This document shows, piece after piece, positions 10,380-20,230 of a DNA stretch of 64,000 bases (the first letter of the stretch is position 1; every line of letters begins with the position of its first letter). This DNA is from Icerya purchasi (lineage: Eukaryota; Arthropoda; Insecta; Hemiptera; Monophlebidae), in NCBI GenBank assembly GCA_039619475.1, contig CM077116.1, forward strand, positions 101,477,164 through 101,541,163, read 5' to 3'. The translations under genes and the position numbers were made by a program. The notes beneath the pieces were generated by a model, which saw only the letters and a list, made by a program, of their open reading frames with translations, was not told the origin of the DNA and did not search any database.

Positions 10380-10753
10380 TTTAAATAACTAGAATTTCAT
10401 CAAAACTTGTGAGTAAATCTTCCTTTATACATACATTTCACCATATATATCAATCACTGTGAATTTCATATTATTTTAAATACTTAAAATATACTTCATG
10501 TTATATATAAGTTATTAAAATTCAATATAAATAGATAGAGCAGATTTTCTCTAAACGTAACATTGGCCTGACAAATTTCTGGACTGAAAGTAAATCTAAC
10601 CCAATACTCCTGCTACAGTTGTTATGCCAACAAAGGAGAATAAAATATCGAGATTTCAACAACATAAACAGCAAGAATTTGTACCATTTGTTATATTTGA
10701 TTATTTCGAGTGTATCCTACAGCCTCTAAATAATGAATCACTATCGCATGATT
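10092..10753. other. Non-palindromic spacer at the centre of the inverted repeat
   Basis: The 662 bp between the arms has no inverted partner. Its left part encodes, on the minus strand, the N-terminal half of the gene whose C-terminal half lies in the left arm. Its right part starts a plus-strand family B polymerase reading frame that is cut at 10,753. Left arm plus spacer therefore reads as the original contiguous DNA, with the right arm as the inverted copy joined on. Bases 10,380-10,623 are the AT-rich gap between the two divergent genes, and I see no further feature there. Confidence 0.85.
10624..10753 (+). pseudogene. Family B DNA polymerase fragment (exonuclease I region), truncated
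   Basis: The frame starting MPTKENKISRF leads into VPFVIFDYFECIL, matching the exonuclease I region of protein-primed family B polymerases of Polinton/Maverick and related elements. There the expected acidic pair is Asp-x-Glu; here the first acid reads Tyr (YFE), so the exonuclease site is degenerate. Upstream codons in the same frame (for example TPATVV just before the Met) look like decayed polymerase sequence, so the true gene began further upstream. The fragment is cut at 10,753 by the palindrome junction and is fused in frame to arm sequence, giving a 153-codon open frame (10,624-11,085) that is a chimera. Confidence 0.65.
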
Positions 10754-11329
10754 GTCTAATAGTAAACAGGGAAGTGACGTTGAGTGTGAAATTAAAGATG
10801 AAAATATTAAAAAACAAACTCAAAGCTAAGTCGTTTAACATAAGTGAAGTAGATTCATTTCATACAGATTTTGATGAACTTGTTCCGAATGATCAAGTAT
10901 ATGGAATATGCTATGATACAAACATTGATGAGTATCTGATAGGATCGACATTGATTTCTTGGGACTGCAAATATGGTGAAATTTATTTAGGAAAAGGAAG
11001 TAAGCAAATAAAATTTCCTTACATACCCGGACTCTTTCATTTACTAATGGTATCGCATATAGATGAGAATAAATATACAAAATAATGATTTAGATCTATA
11101 TAAATAAATACTTGAGTGTACTAGAGCTCATTTACGTGCTACTGGTGTATTAAAGGGTACTACATTTCCTAAATACAGAAAAATAATACGTCCGATGCTT
11201 CAGTCTAATGGATCAAGTGTAAAAATTTACTATGATGGAGCAAAGACTAAGCATTGTGCTGATGGCGGAGTATGTCATGAAGATACACCGATCGATTATT
11301 CAGACGATCTTAATGAATTGGTTGAGTGA
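10754..11329 (+). pseudogene. Right-arm copy of the PGL-type gene, C-terminal half only
   Basis: Matches the left copy (9,516-10,091). The first frame carries YGICYD, LIGSTLISWD and PGLFHLL and stops at 11,083-11,085. The next frame (from 11,084) continues with an in-frame stop at 11,105-11,107, then AHLRATG and KYRKIIRP, ending at 11,327-11,329. Both lesions are also present in the left arm, so the gene was already dead before the arms were duplicated. The N-terminal half is missing and replaced by the polymerase fragment. Confidence 0.6.
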
Positions 11330-11730
11330 TTATTGTTATCGCATACATCTAAAAAAGTGTGAAATGTTGGTGTAGATGATGAAATTCGAATGATTGAGGA
11401 AAAGTTGGTTGAAGAAGGATACATTCAGTTAAGTTAGTAGTTTTTTATGTTATCTTATTAGTGATGGAAGACGATATATTAAAATTTAAAAATGAATTAA
11501 TGTTCTCGTTTACCATCGATAATGATTATATTAAAGTCTATCCCTGCATGTACATAGCTGCACGTTAAGATCGCCTGATACAGCTGTTAAAACCGGATCT
11601 TAACCCTTACTTATACGTAAGATCTCATGTGTACATGCATACACTACCACAAACAAAATGTATATGTATGTACAAGTTCTTAACAACTTCATTCATCAAT
11701 GTATGCAATCAACTTTCTCCGTTTGAAGGG
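11330..11730. other. Intergenic arm sequence, right
   Basis: No gene seen. Shared with 9,115-9,515 in the left arm. It contains an ACGTGCAGCTATGTACATGC-like stretch that is near-palindromic in part, but no clear element. Confidence 0.4.
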
Positions 11731-11831
11731 CATTTTTCTGATGCAACATTTCATCGAATGCATCTAATTCAAAGGTAGACATTATGTCAACTCTCTGAAT
11801 AACTGTATTCGCTCGCTTGTTATTAGTTTCA
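11731..11831 (+). promoter_or_regulatory. Conserved 5' module upstream of inner gene, right arm
   Basis: CATTTTTCTGATG at 11,731, ATTCAAAGGTAG at 11,767 and TATTAGTTTCA at 11,821, spaced exactly as upstream of the outer gene (3,497, 3,533 and 3,587). CTTTCTCCG lies just upstream at 11,713. The bases between the blocks have diverged, so the blocks look constrained. Confidence 0.6.
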
Positions 11832-11918
11832 CGAATTAGTGTTCTTCACACGTTTAAATTTTAGTTACTATTAAAAGTTTTAGTTTTTTTTCTTTTCTCT
11901 TTAATAACAACTGTAACA

Positions 11919-12749
11919 ATGATAGTAGCACGTGAGGTAATTATCGATATTCAATGTTTTAAATATGATAATGATACATACATCATTAAGGAACTTTCAA
12001 TAATAAGTATCGATGGTGAAATTCAATTTCATAGAATTTACAAGCCTCCATTCGAATGGGATGTATTATCCAATAATAAAAAACAAGAAAACATGAGGAT
12101 AATTCAAAACTGTCATTCAATTCCGTGGAATGCAGGAGATTACAATTACGAATCTATTGCTGGTGATATAGAAAATGTGTTGGAAGATTTGGAACCATTA
12201 AATATTTACGTTAAAGGAAATGAAAAAATTACCACTATATGGATAAAACTATTTGAAACATCACTTTCAAGATTCAAGATTATTAATTTAGAAAAAGAAT
12301 TCGGTATACCCAATTTAAGGAAATTAAATAATATGTATAAAGGAATATCAAGAGTTGTAAAATGTGATGCACACACTGATAAAAACATACATAGGTGTTC
12401 ATTGCAGAATGTATATGTGATGATGAAATGGTACGATGTAAATGTTAGACCTATATTATCATTAGTAAAATATTCTACGTGCGACTTGATGCAAAATGTT
12501 ACTGCAGAGATATTAATTAATGTATGCCCTCAAAAAATTTGCGATTTTTACAATAAATTACCTGTAGCACTGAAGAATGATCGACGTATCAAACGCTTCT
12601 TACCATGTTTTAAACATCATAGCTATGATATTCCAGATTCTTTTCCACTCAGTGCAGTACATCCCACCTTAATCAAAGATTGTCCGCAATGCAACCATGC
12701 AAGTTTGTTCGAATACCAACATAACCCGATCAAAGGAGCCAATTTGTGA
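11919..12749 (+). CDS. Inner gene, 276 aa, right copy
   Basis: Same protein as the left copy apart from Pro at residue 43 (YKPPFEW). Pro also fits the outer paralogue (LYKP), so the left Leu is probably the derived state. The ATG at 11,919 is the first in-frame start after a T-rich tract; no upstream in-frame codon extends the frame. Shared with the 339-residue protein are HxxYKP, a Pro-x-x-x-x-Leu stretch leading to YxGISxxVxC, an HxC...NVxVMxxW segment, RP, and the FL(P/S)CxxH plus KDCxxCxH pair. Hydrophobic membrane segments and a signal peptide are absent, suggesting a soluble protein. Function is not known. Confidence 0.8.
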   Translation: MIVAREVIIDIQCFKYDNDTYIIKELSIISIDGEIQFHRIYKPPFEWDVLSNNKKQENMRIIQNCHSIPWNAGDYNYESIAGDIENVLEDLEPLNIYVKGNEKITTIWIKLFETSLSRFKIINLEKEFGIPNLRKLNNMYKGISRVVKCDAHTDKNIHRCSLQNVYVMMKWYDVNVRPILSLVKYSTCDLMQNVTAEILINVCPQKICDFYNKLPVALKNDRRIKRFLPCFKHHSYDIPDSFPLSAVHPTLIKDCPQCNHASLFEYQHNPIKGANL

Positions 12750-13024
12750 GCATTGTACGAATCATAATCTTGTAATTTTTCCATCTTTAAATTTTTTGTG
12801 ATATTTATTTATTTTTTAAATTAATTTTCTTTTATTCTTGTTAATCGTTTGTAAATATATTACATGAATTATATATATATTTTACATTTCATAATTTTTT
12901 TCGCGTGCGAATGGAATAATAAAAATAACTTTTTCTTTTTCCTTTAAATGTAAATATTATCTATATTCAACTTCAATAATGAGTATAAACACTTTTTTTA
13001 TTGTAAAATCATATGGGTTCTAAT
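12750..13024. other. 3' flank of inner gene, right arm
   Basis: AT-rich sequence with a TA run near 12,870. No gene. A poor AATAAA-like signal occurs in the AATAATAAAAAT stretch near 12,915. Confidence 0.4.
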
Positions 13025-13466
13025 TAGTGATGGGCAACTTTGAAATGATTCATTCGAATTATTTGATCGTTCGATGACTTTGAATGCATTCGATTGTTCC
13101 GTGGTTGCATTCGAAATGTTATTTCATTCGAATAATTCATTCGTATTCACAACAATCATTCGAAATGCTATTTCTCTCGGAAGAATCTAGTCAATGTTTA
13201 ACGAATACTTCATTCGTTTGTGTTCGGATAGTTTCGGTTTTTATTCGAATAATTCATTCCTATTTGCAACAATCATTCGAAATGTTATTTCTCTCGAAAG
13301 AATCTAGGCGATGTTTAACGAATACTTCATTCGTTTGTGTTCGGATGGTTCCGATTTTTATTCGAATAATTCATTCGTATTCACAAAAATCATTCAATTG
13401 TTTTTTTTTTTTTGACGATTATCAGTTGTTTCGATTGTAAAAACATTTCGAAATCTCACATCACTA
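13025..13466 (+). mobile_element. hAT-like MITE between the genes, right arm
   Basis: Begins TAGTGATGGGCAAC and ends TCACATCACTA, with flanks gttctaat and attctaat (7 of 8). It is the mirror copy of 7,378-7,820, so the insertion happened before arm duplication. Confidence 0.8.
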
Positions 13467-16026
13467 ATTCTAATACATATACATAAGAAAATAATAAAAA
13501 AACGAGTAACAAATAAAAAAATAATAAACAGAGTGATAGCAATATGGTGTATTTAGAATTTGCATCATCTAATACCTCAAGCATTGTATGTAGAATATAA
13601 AAATGAGTAAAAATAGCTATAATTAGAGAGAGTATGAATAAATTTTTAAAAAATATCAAAAAAAACCCATGTTATTTTCCGGCGGTGTTTGAAATGAAAA
13701 TTTCTACATGTATTTAATGTGATAGTTGACGCAGGTGCGATGTTTAATTTTTTCAAAATTTAATTCTAAAAAACATTCGTGGAAAAGTAAATAAATTAAG
13801 TAAACATAGAAATTAGTAGGCATCATATAAAAAATTAAAACTTATGATGGAACTTAGAATATAGATGAATGAAAAAAAAAAGGTTGTAATTGAATAGATT
13901 AATGAAAAAAACATAATAGTCTTTGTGTTTACGTTTCTTCTGTTTTGTTTTTTTTTCGTTATGTTTAATGCATCATATTGCTTTTTATGTATAGCCTCTT
14001 CACTCTCTTGTTTTCAAAAGTATACTCTTCTGTCAATTACTTCTTTAAAAAAACTTTCCGAATTTTAGCATTTATCATATTATATGACATGTACAATAAA
14101 TTAACAGATTCCATATTGGAGTGTAAAGAAAACTAATTTAAAAAATCTCTGAAATAAAAAAAAATATAAAGAAAAAGAAGATTGTGAAGTAAAGAAAAAA
14201 AACAAAAAACAGTGATTCTTCATGATATTTTTACTCCCCACCCTGGGGACATTTATTTTTGTAGAATTTAAATATTGTTGTAAAAGCAAGTATGATGTTA
14301 TTTTGTATATCACAGGGTGAAAAAAAATAATAATAATACGTTAATCATTGATTTAAAAATTATATTATCATACATTTCCAGCATCCGATGTTTGTATGTG
14401 CTTGTATAGAAAGCGTGTATACACATATACACGAATAAAATATAATACATCCAAGGTAACTTGCATATTTCTGCTGTTGTCTAAAACCGTTAGAATATTA
14501 GGTAAAAGATTGAGTAAGATAAATACGATCGTAACACATTGTTTAAAGAAACAAAAATAAAAAATAAAATAACATGATCGATTTAATTTGAATTTAGCAA
14601 TATTTTTAGAACTAACATGAATTTTTTGTAAAACGCGAAAGAAGAAAAAAGGAAAGAAAACAACGGTAAAATTTGTTAGTTTTACGGATAAATCAGTATA
14701 GTTGTATTTAACAATGCCTATGCAGTTAATAATCTTTTGTCATTCATTTAACCGTGCGCTCACACACATGCCCACATACATGTATACCGTTCTTAATGGT
14801 ATGTTTATTATCAACTATCTCATTCATCCAGTTTTAAAGCTAATTTTCGGCCTTTTTTATAAAACTGCCTCGAAAAGGACGCTAACGGATATTTCATGTC
14901 TGCCACTGCAGTGCAGTTCTGCAATAATAAAGGTACATAATTTATCTCACTCTCACTCTCTTATTCTATAAGCGGATCTCTACCTGTCGTTGCGATTCAA
15001 CGGTTGTTTCTTATTAGCCATTTCGCACATTTCAAGCATACATACACACACATGTTCACACATATTTACTCATCCTTACGCGCATGCAGTGTCGATACAT
15101 GATCTGCAGGTGCTTCTATAATGACGAAGACTATTCGTAGACGTTCCTGTAGATTTCGAAATATTTTCGTATTGAAAAATTTTAAATGTAAAAAATGAAA
15201 AATCTTAGAACGAAACATTGAATAAAAATTTCCTTCATAATCTGTATTCCAAATAATAAGACTCGTACGTTTTCATCAGCTCCCTCCCTCACGTGTAAAA
15301 ATTTAGCTTTTTATTTTCTCTCTCTGTCGTATCAGTCTATTTAAGCGATACGAATAATAATGAAAAATATTTTTTTTTTTAAAATAATAAGTGTAAATTG
15401 AACGTTTTACAGAAATTTCCATCAAAGTTTGAAATCTATGTATTAGGTTTTGATCGTTTTTCAAATAAAGTCGTAGATTTACCATTCATATCGAGGAAAA
15501 AATAAAAAAATAATTTTTTTCATACTTGTATATGTAAGCATATACACGCATGCATATGCTGAGAGATAAAAAAAAAAAAAAAAGAAAAAGGAAAAGATTA
15601 TTTAAATTTAAATAAACAGTTACATAAATTGATTCGATTTCATCCATACAACATATTAATTGAAATAGTATGAAATAATAAATGATGTGTTCGGTACTAT
15701 AATATCTGCGGTGTATCTAAATAATTTTAAAGTAATTATATGTCCATGAAATAAAATAAAATGTAGGAAATGTATATTATTACATATTAAAATTCCATAC
15801 ATATATACATACATACATTATAATTTATGTGAAACAATGTAAAAGATTTTGAAATGATAAAAATAAAAATGCGAGTAAAAGAAAAAATATGGTTTTATTT
15901 CACATATTATACATACTACGCGACAATTGACTTTGGTACATTGAAAGGTAATTGTTATGTTCATATTCAACTTTCGTAGGATCTAGACAACTCCAGCTTT
16001 TAAATTCTACGTCTTTTATTGAATTT
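13467..16026. other. Non-coding arm interval between the two genes, right
   Basis: Mirror of 4,816-7,377. Contains the 89-codon and 67-codon frames noted there and inverted AATAAA signals at 15,894 and 16,015 serving the minus-strand outer gene. Nothing else recognised. Confidence 0.5.
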
Positions 16027-17046
16027 TTAATCCGTATGAATTGAATGTTGACAGTCGTCGCAATCTTTTACTTTGACACAATTTCGAGTACTCCTGTGTA
16101 ATGTATCACCGTCGATATAATATTCTTTATCATGTTCGTGATCGTAGCATGATAGAAATGATTTTATCGTATCATCCTGTTTTAATCTGTCCGGTAAAAA
16201 TATATAAATGTCCCCGATGCAACTTGGAAATAATGTAATTATCATTTCTTTGGTGGCTGTAATGAATAACTGGCTTAAATCATTTATATTGAGATTGTTC
16301 ATAAGCTTCAGCGGACGGATAACGTGATCGTGCCATGTCCTCATCACCATAACATTTTTCATCGCACAATGAAAAATATCATTCTCATAATGGTGCTTAC
16401 AAGTTACCAGATTGCTTATACCAGAGTATTCTTGATATAAATCATCAATACTAGGTACTCGAAAGACTTTCTCCATATTAACGAGTTCGTAGTCCAAGTC
16501 ACGCAACAATTCAGACTTTTCGTTAAGTTCCCATAATATAAGTTTTGCATAAGTGGTTAAAATATATACGCGAACCTTCGGTTTTTCAGACAGTATTGTG
16601 AATACATCACGTGCCATGAATATTTCTTCCCGACAGGGAAATAATGAGGGGGTTTTCAAGTAATGACTCACGGAAGAGCATTGTAAATGAGGCATTTTTG
16701 ATGCAGACAATGCTCTGCTTGGCTTGTATAGCGTATGTAAACACCTCCCGCCAGACATATCAATCATCGCTAGTTCGGTTACTAGAAAACCATAATCAGA
16801 ATCCTTATGGAAGCTGAAATCTACAAAATATTCCGCTATATCCATCTGATCTGACAATAATACTGGACCAACGATTTTATGTGTAGAAGATGTTGATTCT
16901 GTTGAAGAATAACCACCATCTGATTGCGGTAATTGAAGTGACGAAGACGTATGCGAGTCGCTATCACTCGCAAATAAATTCTGAATAAATTCGGCGTCTT
17001 TAATTGATTTTGAGTTGCTGCTTATGTTAACTATATTAGCGTTCAT
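16027..17046 (-). CDS. Outer gene, 339 aa, right copy: paralogue of the inner gene
   Basis: The only complete copy of this gene. Residues 1 to about 65 form a polar Ser/Thr-rich extension (SDSDSHTSS, YSSTESTSS) without a recognised domain. The rest aligns along its length with the 276-residue inner protein: VDFSFH for DIQCF, LVTELAMID, HTLYKP, YSGISNLVTCKHH...IFHCAMKNVMVMRTW, VIRP, FLSC300..H303 and KDC329DDC332.H334. Identity is low outside these motifs, so the two genes are old paralogues. As in the inner gene, an exonuclease-like fold is conceivable but the expected catalytic acids are not all present. A predicted 223 bp intron (17,077-17,299) sits in the 5' UTR. Function unknown. Confidence 0.8.
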   Translation of the reverse strand: MNANIVNISSNSKSIKDAEFIQNLFASDSDSHTSSSLQLPQSDGGYSSTESTSSTHKIVGPVLLSDQMDIAEYFVDFSFHKDSDYGFLVTELAMIDMSGGRCLHTLYKPSRALSASKMPHLQCSSVSHYLKTPSLFPCREEIFMARDVFTILSEKPKVRVYILTTYAKLILWELNEKSELLRDLDYELVNMEKVFRVPSIDDLYQEYSGISNLVTCKHHYENDIFHCAMKNVMVMRTWHDHVIRPLKLMNNLNINDLSQLFITATKEMIITLFPSCIGDIYIFLPDRLKQDDTIKSFLSCYDHEHDKEYYIDGDTLHRSTRNCVKVKDCDDCQHSIHTD

Positions 17047-17076
17047 GATTGAATAATATGTATTTCAAACTTTTCA

Positions 17077-17299
17077 CTAAAAAAAATACAGAGAAAAAGA
17101 AAGAGAAAAAGGAAAGATAAAAGACAAAAATAAATGATAGAGAAAAAAAGAGAAAAAACATAGGAAATTATTTTCTTTAACGTTGACGTAAATTTTTTAA
17201 TAATGCGTGAACACAGATTCGACAAAATATACATGTTTATCATAAAACTAATACTGACCGCTTGAATGATTCCGTTCGATAGTCTATCTCATTAGCTAC
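17077..17299 (-). other. Predicted 5' UTR intron of outer gene, right arm
   Basis: On the minus strand it opens with GTAG after CAAAG and closes with a pyrimidine tract and TTTTTTTTAG. The length equals that of the left-arm counterpart despite substitutions inside. Confidence 0.4.
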
Positions 17300-17343
17300 C
17301 TTTGAATCGGTTGTGGCAGTGGAAATGTTACGTCAGAAAAATG
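17243..17343 (-). promoter_or_regulatory. Conserved 5' module upstream of outer gene, right arm
   Basis: Mirror of 3,497-3,597 with block spacing preserved. Two single-base changes fall in the blocks (CATTTTTCTGACG and TATTAGTTTTA). Confidence 0.5.
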
Positions 17344-18614
17344 TTGTTCCGTCGGAGAAAGCTGAATATATTTGTATACAAACAAAGTAATCGAGGACTT
17401 TGAGTGTATACGCATATGTGAGGGAGTGTGAAAAATATTCTTGTACCGAATAATGGGAAATAGCGTGCGAGCAATGTACAAGTGGTCTTGAAGGTATGCG
17501 AGTCATGCAGGTAAAGGTTGTTGCGATGACGAGATATATACCTGCAGAGGTTATCGATTCTTGGAAAACAGGTATTGACGTTCGAAACAATAATGGCTTG
17601 AAACGATTGATGATGCGGATGAGTTTATTAAATAAAAAAATTATGTTTATAGCAAAACGAATAATATTAAAAATAATTGTGATGTTAATAAATATTTTTT
17701 ATTGATCGGAGATTTTTCTTTCTCGAAAGGTTAAAATTATTTTTGACAATGTTAAGTGTATATGATGACATGACTGTGTAGGAAAAAGTAATACCAGTAC
17801 AAAAAAAAATAAAGATCGTTAATAAAAATTAGACATATAGAACTGCATGTGGTGTGTATGCGAGACCAATGTGATATGCTATTGTGTCTAACGTTGAACA
17901 AATGTTCATGATCAATAGGGAAATTCGTGATAGAAGATAAGTGTGTGGGAATGTGCGGTACGCTTTCGAGTGAACCATTGATTAATTTTTAGAATCGATA
18001 AAATAAATAAAGATTACGAAAGATAAGCAATTTTAGATGTGAGGGGGCAGGGGTAGAAAGAATGAATTTTTAGGATTGAAAAAAAAAAAAAATGAAAAAC
18101 ACATTCGAATCAATTTTTTGAAGAACTCGTAATAGAGTAACGTATAATGTAGAATCTGTGCGGTTGATAGATAGTATGCTTTCACAACAGTCTGAATGTC
18201 TGTTCGGATTAATTTTTAAAACCTCGGAAAACATACAGAAATACTTACGGACTGAAAATAATCGTAATGAGAAAAATAATAAAATATACTTGGACTAATT
18301 TTGAAAAAAAAGTGGTAACACTAATGAATGATACATGCGCGAGAATGATGCGTGGGCATTCATTGAGGGGCGAGAAATCGATAGATTTATTTTTTAGAAC
18401 CGGGGAAAACATACATAAATACTTACGAATGGAAAAGTAATCGTAAGTGAGAAAAAATAATAAATATACTTAGACTAATTCTATAATACTTGGCTTGGAA
18501 AAATTATTATGAACGATAGGGAAACTATTGAGAGTAGAGTGTGCACGGGATCGAATGGTTCGCTTTCGCGGTGGCTAACGCTATGGTGGATATAAGCATG
18601 TGATCTGCCAGTGC

Positions 18615-18922
18615 TAGTGATGTGCGTCGAAATGTTTTTACAATCGAAATAATCAACAATCGTCAAAAAAAAAAAACAATCAAATGATTTTCATTCGAAT
18701 GATTTGATTCGAATGATTTTAATTTGAATGATTTTAATTCAAATGATTTTGATTCGAATGATTTTGATTCGAATGATTTTAATTCGAATGATTGTTGTGA
18801 ATACAAATGAATTATTCGAATGAAATAACATTTCGAATGTAACTGTGGAACAATCGAATGTATTCGAAGTTATCGAACAATCGAATAATTCGAATGAATC
18901 ATTTCGAAGTTGCCCATCACTA
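18615..18922 (-). mobile_element. hAT-like MITE, right array copy 1
   Basis: Ends TAGTGATGTGCG and CCCATCACTA; flanks gccagtgc and gtcagtgc (7 of 8), the reverse complement of the left-array target site. Confidence 0.8.
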
Positions 18923-19205
18923 GTCAGTGCGCTTTTGTAACGATCGGAGAATAAGGAAAAATTTTTGGAACCGTAGAAAATGAGAAATATACTTAGACTA
19001 ATTTTATAATACTTACGGATGGAAAAATAATCGTAAGTGAGAAAAAATAATAAATATACTTGCACTAATTCTATGATACTTAGGCTTTGAAAAATTATTA
19101 TGAATGATAGGGAAACTATCGAGAGCAGAGTGTGCACGGGATCTAATGGTTCGCTTTTGTGGTGGCTAACACTATGGTAGATATAAGCGTGTGATCTGTC
19201 AGTGC

Positions 19206-19576
19206 TAGTGATGTGCGATTTCGAAATGTTTTTACAATCGAAACAATCAACAATCGTCAAAAAAAAAAAAAAAAAAAAAAAAACAATCGAATGATTTTGA
19301 TTCAAATGATTTTAATTTGAATGATTTTGATTCGAATGATTTTGATTCGAATGATTTTAATTCGAATGATTTTGATTCGAATGATTTTTGATTCGAATGA
19401 TTTTAATTCGAATGATTTTGATTCGAATGATTTTAATTCGAATGACTGATGTGAATACGAATGAATTATACGAATGAAATAACATTTCGAATGTAACTGT
19501 GGAACAATCGAATGTATTCGAAGTTATCGAACAATCGAATAATTCGAATGAATCATTTCGAAGTTGCCCATCACTA
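19206..19576 (-). mobile_element. hAT-like MITE, right array copy 2, perfect target duplication
   Basis: Flanked on both sides by gtcagtgc (19,198-19,205 and 19,577-19,584). 371 bp with a 23 bp A run and AATGATTTNATTCG internal repeats. Confidence 0.85.
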
Positions 19577-19859
19577 GTCAGTGCGCTTTTGTAACGATCG
19601 GAGAATAAGGAAAAATTTTTGGAACCGTAGAAAATGAGAAATATACTTAGACTAATTTTATAATACTTACGGATGGAAAAATAATCGTAAGTGAGAAAAA
19701 ATAATAAATATACTTGCACTAATTCTATGATACTTAGGCTTTGAAAAATTATTATGAATGATAGGGAAACTATCGAGAGCAGAGTGTGCACGGGATCTAA
19801 TGGTTCGCTTTTGTGGTGGCTAACACTATGGTAGATATAAGCGTGTGATCTGTCAGTGC

Positions 19860-20230
19860 TAGTGATGTGCGATTTCGAAATGTTTTTACAATCGAAACAA
19901 TCAACAATCGTCAAAAAAAAAAAAAAAAAAAAAAAAACAATCGAATGATTTTGATTCAAATGATTTTAATTTGAATGATTTTGATTCGAATGATTTTGAT
20001 TCGAATGATTTTAATTCGAATGATTTTGATTCGAATGATTTTTGATTCGAATGATTTTAATTCGAATGATTTTGATTCGAATGATTTTAATTCGAATGAC
20101 TGATGTGAATACGAATGAATTATACGAATGAAATAACATTTCGAATGCAACTGTGGAACAATCGAATGCATTCGAAGTTATCGAACAATCGAATAATTCG
20201 AATGAAACATTTCGAAGTTTCCCATCACTA
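19860..20230 (-). mobile_element. hAT-like MITE, right array copy 3
   Basis: 371 bp, same ends; flanks gtcagtgc and gtcagtac. Confidence 0.8.
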
